NCBI RefSeq assembly: GCF_000633635.1
Contig: NZ_AYPQ01000004.1
Span: forward strand, 223,170-287,169
Direction of reading: 5' to 3'
Origin: Enterococcus crotali
GTDB lineage: Bacteria > Bacillota > Bacilli > Lactobacillales > Enterococcaceae
Length of the DNA: 64,000 nucleotides
The position numbers and the translations under genes are program-made. Below are positions 56,554 to 64,000 of this stretch, piece by piece (position 1 is the first letter of the stretch; every line of letters begins with the position of its first letter). The notes beneath the pieces were generated by a model that saw nothing but the letters and a program-made list of their open reading frames with translations, searched no databases and was not told the origin of the DNA.

Positions 56554-56716
56554 ACACACATAACTATAACAAAAAAACACAAATATAAAAAATAGAGCAT
56601 AGGTATAGATTGCGTAGAGAGTTATTGTTATAAGTTGTTCATTAAAATGGATAACAGATAAAAATAAAAACATGTTTTAGATATATTGATTATTAAAAGA
56701 AAGTTGTGCGTAATAT

Positions 56717-57787
56717 ATGAAAAAAAAATTATTGTTTGGATGGGTTATAACTGTTTTAATCGCGTGTATCTTTCCAATTTTTAGCTATTCGCAAGAACAG
56801 CAAAAAAATAATATCGAATATTTTTCATATGAGCTTATCTTTCCGAAGAATCAGCAAAATAGAAAGCTTGGTTATTATGATCTTCTTGTGAAAAAAGGAG
56901 AGAAGCAAACGGTACAACTTAAGCTAAACAACAAGTCAGATAAAGCAATGAAAATAGCCGTGGATTTAAATAGTACTAAAACCAATAGTAATGGCATCAT
57001 CGAGTACGGCTCTAACCAACTAAAAAATGATAAGTCGTTAGACTATGATTTTCCAACGATAGTAAAAGCACCGGAGGAAGTACTGTTAGAGCCTAAAAGT
57101 AGTAAAGTGATCGATTTAGTCATTAATGTTCCAAAGAAAGCCTTTGAAGGATACATTGCTGGTGGAATAAGACTACAACCAGTGAATATCAAAGAAGAGC
57201 CTTCAGGCGAAGAAACAATGGTTAAAAATGAATTTGCTTATATTATTGGTATGCTGTTGAGTGAATCAAATGTTGAGAAAGTTACTCCAAAACTAGAATT
57301 AAACGAAGTATATTATAAGCTGGAAAATGCAGAAGATAATCTGTTTATCGATGTATCAAATACCAAAGCGATTTTTATTGAAGAATTGGAAGCAGTTATT
57401 ACGGTAAAAGATAAAAGAACGAACAATAAGGTATTTGAGACTGAAAGAAGTAAGATGAAAATGGCTCCAAATACAAACATGCTTTTAAGAATTCCATTGA
57501 AATTTCCATTATATGATAAAAAATTAGACACTGGTGTCTATCTAGTGGATGTTCAATTCAAAGAAAAATCTGGGCTAACATGGTCGTGGTCAAAAAAAAT
57601 TAATGTGAAAGATCACAGCGATAAACACAATGATAGCCTTGAATCAGACGATACTGATTCAAGTAAAATCAGTACGATATTTATTGTAGTAATTAGCTTA
57701 TTGATTGCTCTAGGAGTTGTCGGAGGCTATTTTTATAAACGAAAGCGTAAAACTGTAAAAAACAATAAACGAAAGCGCAAGAAATAA
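56717..57787 (+). CDS. DUF916/DUF3324 WxL-interacting membrane protein 2
   Basis: 356 residues: signal peptide (ending near FSYSQE), DUF916 domain with EVLLEPKSSKVIDLVINVP, DUF3324 domain, membrane helix (IFIVVISLLIALGVVGGYFY) and a basic tail. Same architecture as the protein at 54081 but only moderately similar. It precedes the first large WxL gene, which suggests one partner per WxL protein. The ribosome site is weak. Confidence 0.85.
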   Translation: MKKKLLFGWVITVLIACIFPIFSYSQEQQKNNIEYFSYELIFPKNQQNRKLGYYDLLVKKGEKQTVQLKLNNKSDKAMKIAVDLNSTKTNSNGIIEYGSNQLKNDKSLDYDFPTIVKAPEEVLLEPKSSKVIDLVINVPKKAFEGYIAGGIRLQPVNIKEEPSGEETMVKNEFAYIIGMLLSESNVEKVTPKLELNEVYYKLENAEDNLFIDVSNTKAIFIEELEAVITVKDKRTNNKVFETERSKMKMAPNTNMLLRIPLKFPLYDKKLDTGVYLVDVQFKEKSGLTWSWSKKINVKDHSDKHNDSLESDDTDSSKISTIFIVVISLLIALGVVGGYFYKRKRKTVKNNKRKRKK

Positions 57788-57851
57788 AAAAAGGAATTAT
57801 TATTTAAAAAGGAAAAGCTAATTTGAGAAATATTACAAAAGGAGATTTTAG

Positions 57852-60511
57852 ATGAATGTCACGAGAAAGCTACTAATAAAATCAGCGAGCCTAGTCTTTA
57901 CGTTATTGATAGGGCTTTTTTTTACTATGACGGCTAATGCAGACGAAAATACCACTGTCTATGGTCCTATTAAAGCAAGTGATATGTACAACGACCCAAC
58001 GTTAGATGGATGGGTGGATGCAACGAGAGAGTTTACTAGTGGAGGTCTTTCCTCATCTATAATCGATAATACGAATAAGATTGTTGTAAGTGAGTATCCT
58101 AAAAGAGAGGCTTATATTAGTAACTCGCTGTATGGTGGAGGAAGAGCTAAAGGAGCGAGTGCGATAACTTTGTTGAATATGTTGTCAATGAGAAGAATTG
58201 ATCTTCCTTATATTGCCTTTTATCCTGTGTCTACAACTTCAAGTGGTCTTTCTTCTTATAATAGAGCAGAACTTGGGAGAGATCATAATGTCAACAATGC
58301 TTACAGTAAAGATAGCGTTTCTTTAGGATTGGTAACTGCGATAAATAGAGATTTAAATACGTTGGAGGAGATTTCAACAGAGGCTCCAGCGGGTGGTAAT
58401 ATTATTAAGGATGATACATTTAAAGTGTATAAAAAAGATTTGTCGTGGATTGGGAATAGTAAGAACTCTGCTAGCATGTATATATATCAAGCTAAAATAC
58501 ATGGTCAGTATCCTATAGAAATAAAAATGACTTATTTACCTAATGAAGCTTCGGGTATGGTTCGGGTCATGTATGATATAACCAATCTGGGAACAGAACC
58601 GATTCCCGATTTTATGTTAGGCTTTAACTACTATCTAGCTGCAGCTGAGAATTCTTATGTTAATAACAACTACACTGCATTGAAGAGAGCTGGTGTGTCT
58701 TACTTAGGGGGCAATCAAGGAGTTTATACAACTGCTCATAACGATACTTTTCGAGGGGAAATTTATCCCAATATCAATCAAGATGGTGCGGCTAGTTGGG
58801 CAGCATGGGCGGAACCAAATACAGCTGCCGCCTCTAAACGAGATCTCAGTATGTTTATGAAAGGATTTACTGACCCTACAAATATTGATTCTACAGGAGA
58901 CGAATTAGGGGGACAACTTCCTAAAACATCAATTTCTAGCGCAACAGATACGACTTTGCCAATTATTAGTATGAAATGGACGCCTAAAACATTAGAGGTC
59001 GGTGAAACAAGACGACACACCTGGGGCTTTGCACCAGAAGTTAAGACCTTAGCACCTCGACTTATGGTTGAGAATAGTCAATTGGAATATGAACCAGCAG
59101 TAGGAAATGAAAATAATGCTTTTGTGAATCTGAACTGGCGAAATTATAATGATGATGATACGACTACTCTTTATTATAGATTTAGTGAAGATGACGCTTG
59201 GATAAAAGAAGAATTAACACAATATCCGAATTCGAACCTTGTCGGTACAAATATGTCGCATACACTTGGGTTAAAGTTAACGCCGGATAAAGATTATAAT
59301 GTAGAGCTTAAGCTGACTGGTACGCCTAAAGGTGAAGATAGTACAATCATTCCAGTTCATTTCAAGTTTAAGGTACCTGATCCGAAAATAGAGAGCAAGG
59401 CGATCGTCAAAGAAGGAGCCAAAGAAGTAACGGATCTGTATCCAGGCGGGGATTTCTCTTACGAGTACTCCCTTAAAATGACTCAATTATACAGTACGTA
59501 TACCAATCCTGAGTTTACGTTACCGTTAAATACAAAACTTATTAATCAAACGAGTATCAAGAATATCAAGTTAACAAAAGTTGGCGGTGAAACAGTAGCG
59601 GGTTCATTTAGTGTTGCAGATGGAAAGATCAAGGTGAAGCTTGAAAATAGTATCATGATGGATGATCAATTGAAATTAACCTTTGATGCAACAATCATTG
59701 ATGATGAAGGTTTGGTGGGCCAAACCTTAACCTTACAGCCGGAAATTACTGGGTTTGTCGGTGCGCTAGCTGATAATAGAGCCTATGCGATTCCAAAAGA
59801 AGAGATCGGCTCATTAACGCTTCCTATTAAAGAAGGAATGGCAGATGTTGAAATCAGATTTGTTGATGAAACAGGTGTCACAAAGCTGCATGAACCAATT
59901 ATTCTCTCAAAAAAATCGGAACAACAATTGACTTGACTAAAGAACAATCAATTTTGGATACGATTCAGGCTATTGAAGATAAACATTATGAATTAGACGT
60001 AGATAAAAAGCCTGTGGGTGAAACAGCCGTTCCGGTTGAAAAGGGCAATGCTGGTTATACGTATCCATTTAAAGGCGTACTGATGTTTAAATCAACACCT
60101 AGTACGATTAATTTTGGCGTTCAAAGACCATCGGTTACGCAAACTATCAATACGGATGATGTGAAGTATGATATGCCGTTTGTGGTATGGGATAATCGAC
60201 AAACAAAGAAAACATGGCGATTAAAGGCATCACTTGAAAAACCGTTAACAAGTACTGATGGAAAGAATAGTTTACCATATGCAATTCGTTATAAGAAAAG
60301 CAAAGATACAGTTCCAGTCCCGCTTTCAGAAGAGTCATTGGTTGTACTTAGTCAGCAACATGAGGCTCAGGTAACTGAATATGATGTCAGTAAAGGGTGG
60401 GAAAATAAAGAAACTGGTTTAGAGCTAAACGTATTCAAAAACCAAATTGCCAGCAAACTAGGTGAGTATAGTACAACAATGGTATGGGAACTAGAGGATG
60501 TCCCCTTTTAA
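57852..60511 (+). pseudogene. Large WxL-domain surface protein, frameshifted
   Basis: Signal peptide (MNVTRKLLIKSASLVFTLLI onward, cleavage near NADE), a long extracellular region of about 500 residues without recognised family, and a C-terminal WxL domain with TWRLKAS and, at the very end, W879-E-L. The frame breaks in the run of seven A at 59909-59915; eight A would read SKKIGTTIDLTKEQ and yield one 886-residue protein. Without correction the wall-binding domain is lost. AAAAGGAG precedes the start. Confidence 0.85.
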
Positions 60512-60616
60512 AGTAGTGTAAATAATCGCATTTTCAGTGATTGTGATGAAACAAAGAACCACAACTAAACGATATATGCGATATATTTGATGGATTTGTT
60601 TCAGAGCCTTTCGTAA

Positions 60617-60694
60617 AAGGTTTTACTAGATCCAAAAAGTAGTAAAGTAATTGATATAAAAATCGGATCTCCTAAAGAACATGAAAGGAGGTGA
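60617..60694 (+). pseudogene. Remnant of a third DUF916 gene
   Basis: A 25-codon stretch reads KVLLDPKSSKVIDIKIGSPK, matching EVLLEPKSSKVIDLVINVPK of the DUF916 protein at 56717 at most positions. No other part of such a gene remains in 60512-60703. It lies just before the second large WxL gene and even supplies its ribosome site (AGGAGG). Confidence 0.7.
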
Positions 60695-60703
60695 AAATAA
60701 AGA

Positions 60704-63175
60704 ATGAAAGGAATTATAAGGAAATTAAAATCGGTTGTTGTTGTTGCAGCTGCAATTAGTGTTTGTAGTCTTCCTTTAAAAGCAGAGGCACTGGTAACTG
60801 TTGAGGCGCCTCAAAGTGTACCACTTGAGGAAATCTTTATCACGCCAAAGGGAGCAAACAGCTATGTACAAGGGAATAACGTGGTCATTACAGAAAAATT
60901 GAAGAATCAAATCGGTAGTATCTTCTCAACGGAACAAAACAAAATAAACCTTGCTGAAGATTTTTACTCAGAAATGTATATTTACCTTGATGGTATTGCC
61001 GATGGTGTTGCTTTTGTTATGCATAACGAACCCAGTAAATTGACTCAATTTTCAGGTTTAGTCGGAAAAGGATTATCCATTTACGGTCAAGAGGTCAATA
61101 ATGCAGGTAACGTAACCGGTGGTCAGCTAAAAAATAGCTTTGCGATTGAATTTGATACCTACTATAATGGCGATAGTTATGATAAGCATATTGACGGTAA
61201 CGGCGATAGAGGGCATGTTGCCTATACTTTTCCAGACAAGCCTTCAAGTTATTACTACTACCAACCGCCAGCGAATTTGATTACGGCTGTTAGACATTCA
61301 GGGCTACAGTATCCAACATTTAACATGGGGGATGGACAATGGCGTTTGTTAAAAGTAGATTGGAAAGCGTGGGATGCCACTGATACTGGACAACTTACCT
61401 ACCAGTATGGAAATTTGGCTCCTGTAACAGTCCCTATTACGAAAGATACATTTGCAACGGATAGCGTATATTGGGGCTTTACCGGTTCTACAGGTGCCTT
61501 GATGGAGGATGCAGTTGTTGCATTTAAATCTGTTCCTGGTTTAGTGAATTATAGCGAAGAGGTAGAGCTTAAGAATACTGAGGGACAAAAAATCCAGAGT
61601 ACCACACAAAACTCTGAAGTTACTGTACATTATACAGGTGAGTATCATGGTGGAAAACAAGAGATTCTAGACCCTGTCTTTTCATTTGAACTAGACAAAA
61701 ATCAAGCCTATCAAGAAGGTACATTTCTTGTAAATGGTACAGCAGTCACACCAACGTATAGTAATAATGTATTGGAATTCCCATTGGGAAACAACTTATC
61801 GATGACTAACAATCTAATCGATATTGAGTTCAAGGTAAAAGATATCAATTTAACTACGGATGCTAAGCTAGCACTGACAGCTAAGGCAACGGCAAGGAAT
61901 ATTATCTCGGACGTACAAGCGTCATATGACATCACGTATGATGGTGAAGCACCTGTAGGAGTAGGGAAAGTGACATTTATTGATAAGAATGATGTAAAAG
62001 CAATTACAGAAGCGACGGATTATCGTCCATTTCTCCATCAATACGAAGATAATGTAACGCCTAAAGATCAAATTGCTATAACATTAAAACCTGGACAAGA
62101 TATTGAAACAGCAGTCAGTTCTATGGGACCGAGTGAGTTTGTTCTAACACTTACCGATAAAATTGGTAATGCTCGTGACGTAACGATTCCACTCTTTGTT
62201 AAAGATTCGTCAGTCGTTAAAAGTAGTAAGTATGTGATTTCTGGGAAAGATGTTGAAGTTGCTGTAAAAGATTATCCTAAAACTGAAGTAGATTTGTTGG
62301 CGATGATTCGAAACCAAGGAGAGCTGAATCTATGGGAGTACAGTGACACTGCTATAACGGCATTAAATAGCAGTCAATTGACGTTTTCATTAGGGCAACT
62401 AGCGAAGCCTCCTAAACCTGCAGTAGCTGGTATTTTTGAGGTGATCGCATCTTATGGTGAAGGCACTGCAAAAGCAGAAAAACCATTGAATGTGACGGTT
62501 ACGCAAAGTTTTGCTACTGTAAAAATTTCTTTTGTAGACGAAAATAATCAACCGATTGTTGATGATCTCTCATTTGAAGCACTAGTGGATGAGCGCATTG
62601 ATTTAACCAAGAACCAGCAGCTTTTAGAGAAGCTTGAGGCTGTGAAGGCACTCAATTATGCAAAAGACTTATCACCGGTGGATGAAAAAAATCTATTAAT
62701 TGTGCCGGAAGGTGTCTCCCGAAAATATACCTTCAGAGGAATGTTATTTATTGAATCAGCGCCCAATACTGTGGATTTTGGTGTTCAAAGACCGTCTGTA
62801 ACGCAGACTATCAATACGGATGATGTGAAGTATGACATGCCATTTATCGTATGGGATAATCGGCAAACGAAGAAAACCTGGCGATTAAAGGCATCGATTG
62901 AAACACCATTAACAAGTACCGATGGAAAAAATAGTTTGCCTTATGCAATTCGTTATAAGAAAAGCAAAGATACGGTTCCAGTTCCACTTTCTGAAGAGTC
63001 ATTGATTATTCTTGAACAGAAAAATGGCGCACAAGAAAATCAATATGATGTCAGTAAAGATTGGGAAAGTAAAGAAACCGGTTTAGAGCTAAATGTATTC
63101 AAAAACCAAATTGCCAGTAAACTAGGTGAGTATAGTACAACAGTGGTATGGGAACTAGAGGATGTACCGTTTTAG
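60704..63175 (+). CDS. Large WxL protein with L-type lectin domain
   Basis: 823 residues: signal peptide (to about AEA), a legume-type lectin domain at about 40-290 (IYLDGIADGVAFVMHN, FAIEFDTYYNGD, DGQWRLLKVDW), repeat-like Ig regions, and a C-terminal WxL domain with W816-E-L. It could bind glycans on host or other cells while the WxL domain holds the cell wall. The last ~135 residues are almost identical to those of the preceding WxL protein. AGGAGG is about 12 bases upstream. Confidence 0.9.
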   Translation: MKGIIRKLKSVVVVAAAISVCSLPLKAEALVTVEAPQSVPLEEIFITPKGANSYVQGNNVVITEKLKNQIGSIFSTEQNKINLAEDFYSEMYIYLDGIADGVAFVMHNEPSKLTQFSGLVGKGLSIYGQEVNNAGNVTGGQLKNSFAIEFDTYYNGDSYDKHIDGNGDRGHVAYTFPDKPSSYYYYQPPANLITAVRHSGLQYPTFNMGDGQWRLLKVDWKAWDATDTGQLTYQYGNLAPVTVPITKDTFATDSVYWGFTGSTGALMEDAVVAFKSVPGLVNYSEEVELKNTEGQKIQSTTQNSEVTVHYTGEYHGGKQEILDPVFSFELDKNQAYQEGTFLVNGTAVTPTYSNNVLEFPLGNNLSMTNNLIDIEFKVKDINLTTDAKLALTAKATARNIISDVQASYDITYDGEAPVGVGKVTFIDKNDVKAITEATDYRPFLHQYEDNVTPKDQIAITLKPGQDIETAVSSMGPSEFVLTLTDKIGNARDVTIPLFVKDSSVVKSSKYVISGKDVEVAVKDYPKTEVDLLAMIRNQGELNLWEYSDTAITALNSSQLTFSLGQLAKPPKPAVAGIFEVIASYGEGTAKAEKPLNVTVTQSFATVKISFVDENNQPIVDDLSFEALVDERIDLTKNQQLLEKLEAVKALNYAKDLSPVDEKNLLIVPEGVSRKYTFRGMLFIESAPNTVDFGVQRPSVTQTINTDDVKYDMPFIVWDNRQTKKTWRLKASIETPLTSTDGKNSLPYAIRYKKSKDTVPVPLSEESLIILEQKNGAQENQYDVSKDWESKETGLELNVFKNQIASKLGEYSTTVVWELEDVPF

Positions 63176-63226
63176 ACATTCTGCAGAATAGATACCAAAA
63201 GAAACACAATAAAATCAACACTAAAT

Positions 63227-63290
63227 AACGAAACAGATGCTTAGGAACTAGACCAATTGTCTACTTACTTAAGTGTCTGTTTCGTTTTTA
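63227..63290 (+). terminator. Intrinsic terminator of the WxL locus
   Basis: AACGAAACAGA (63227-63237) pairs with TCTGTTTCGTT (63276-63286), extended by further pairs including G-U, then TTTTA. Confidence 0.85.
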
Positions 63291-63359
63291 TCCTATATAT
63301 AATAGAAACAGTCAATCATAGGAATCAAGTAGCTATTTTATTGAAGTTTTGAGTGTAAA

Positions 63360-63475
63360 ACCACCACCTGTCCTTTTGGTTTCCACGAGTACCTGTAACA
63401 AATTCTACGCTGTGATAACAGCTACAGCGTGACAATAAATAGAATATTCACAAAGGGACCACCAAAAAATAAAAA
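63360..63475. other. Structured gene-free region before pssA
   Basis: No gene. It holds nested inverted repeats: ACGCTGT/ACAGCGT inside ATTCTA/TAGAAT, and flanking ACCACC...  with GGACCACC. It could be an RNA or an operator; no family was recognised. Confidence 0.35.
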
Positions 63476-63587
63476 TAGTGATCTAATTCCACAAAAGATC
63501 ATTAAAAATCTTAAAAAAGCGCCCAACTGTTGTTGTTTTAATGATATAGTAATATTAAATGAAAAAAAGGATTGGGGCACAAAAAGT

Positions 63588-64000
63588 ATGATTGGTATTT
63601 ATGATTACACAGTTATTTTAACTTACGGAAATGCAATTTTTTCTATGGTCGGTATGTATTTGGCTCTTACGCAACATGTTGTTGAAGCGATTTTTTGTTT
63701 AGTTCTTTCCGGTATTTGTGATATGTTCGATGGATTTGTAGCCAACCTTAAAAAGCGTACGAAAAGTGAGATGTGCTATGGTATTCAAATCGATTCATTA
63801 GCAGATTTGATTAGTTTTGGTGTTTTTCCAACGGTTTTAGGATATGCATCAGGATTGACACAAGGGATTTATTTGCCATTATTTGTATTTTATATTTTAG
63901 CCGCGTTGATTCGTTTAGCTCACTATAATGTGACTGAGATGGAGAGAAAAGAACAGACAGAAGGTTGTCGTGAATATTATGAAGGATTGCCGGTAACAAG
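63588..64000 (+). CDS. pssA: CDP-diacylglycerol-serine O-phosphatidyltransferase, N-terminal part
   Basis: The first 137 codons; the gene runs off the right edge. The CDP-alcohol phosphotransferase motif DGxxA...GxxxDxxxD is present as DMFDGFVANLKKR then GIQIDSLAD (the Arg after Ala is Asn here), and the first helices are hydrophobic. The PssA branch fits the short N-terminus and REYYEGLPVT, which mirrors the RxFxGLPxP of PssA. Makes phosphatidylserine; enterococci often lack the downstream decarboxylase. Ribosome site is weak. Confidence 0.78.
   Translation, partial: MIGIYDYTVILTYGNAIFSMVGMYLALTQHVVEAIFCLVLSGICDMFDGFVANLKKRTKSEMCYGIQIDSLADLISFGVFPTVLGYASGLTQGIYLPLFVFYILAALIRLAHYNVTEMERKEQTEGCREYYEGLPVT

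Overview
The window reads as chromosomal DNA of an Enterococcus, or a very close relative. Evidence: AT-rich Firmicute sequence with strong AGGAGG-type ribosome sites, an L-lysine type MurE, a CopY/CopA/CopZ copper operon with TACANNTGTA operators, a maltose phosphorylase pathway, LacI-family and CcpA-type operators, and a WxL/DUF916 cell-surface cluster. Gene orders (malT facing mapP-pgmB-malR; murE facing a MurJ-like flippase; an EfEndo18A-like endoglycosidase near a class A PBP) recall the E. faecalis group, but the species cannot be named from sequence alone. No rRNA, tRNA, CRISPR array or insertion sequence was recognised.

Layout. 1-6.9 kb: maltose uptake and phosphorolysis (malT, mapP, pgmB, malR) plus the start of an EEP-family hydrolase. 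7.0-12.6 kb: a copper-response block (thioredoxin, DUF1541 protein, copY, copA, copZ, multicopper oxidase) with three CopY boxes. 12.7-18.7 kb: two overlapping beta-lactamase-fold hydrolases, an SDR enzyme, an MFS exporter behind a leader peptide and two tandem terminator-like 119-bp repeats, and an AEC carrier. 18.8-23.4 kb: murE, a MurJ-like flippase and an RsuA-type pseudouridine synthase. 23.5-30.5 kb: an ABC exporter with orphan palindromic operators and a decayed tetR, NAD(P)HX dehydratase, pepV, and an osmolyte/ergothioneine-type ABC importer. 30.6-31.1 kb: a probable type I toxin-antitoxin locus. 31.2-40.7 kb: sucrose (scrA, scrB, scrR, GH13) and alpha-galactoside (GH36, AraC) use. 40.8-49.1 kb: argR, a phosphohexomutase, a lipoprotein, an RluA-type synthase, a secreted GH18 endoglycosidase flanked by two copies of a ~106-bp repeat, a class A PBP and a YlbF protein. 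49.3-63.2 kb: a WxL surface-complex locus with two convergent Mga-like regulators, a degenerate response regulator, two complete DUF916/DUF3324 partners and the stub of a third, a small LPxxG-like protein, one small and two large WxL proteins (one with an L-type lectin domain). 63.6 kb to the end: the start of pssA.

Seven genes carry a single-base loss that splits an otherwise intact reading frame (28498, ~33648, 34230-34236, 37043, 40322-40327, 50103-50110, 59909-59915). All seven are deletions, four of them in runs of six or more identical bases, and in each the downstream frame continues the same protein family. This points to base-calling errors in the assembly rather than seven inactivated genes; they are listed as pseudogenes because that is what the letters say.

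The most interesting items are the type I toxin-antitoxin candidate with 5'-to-3' mRNA pairing, the leader-peptide attenuator of the MFS exporter, the eroded tetR beside its surviving operators, and the WxL locus, where each WxL protein seems once to have had its own DUF916 partner.
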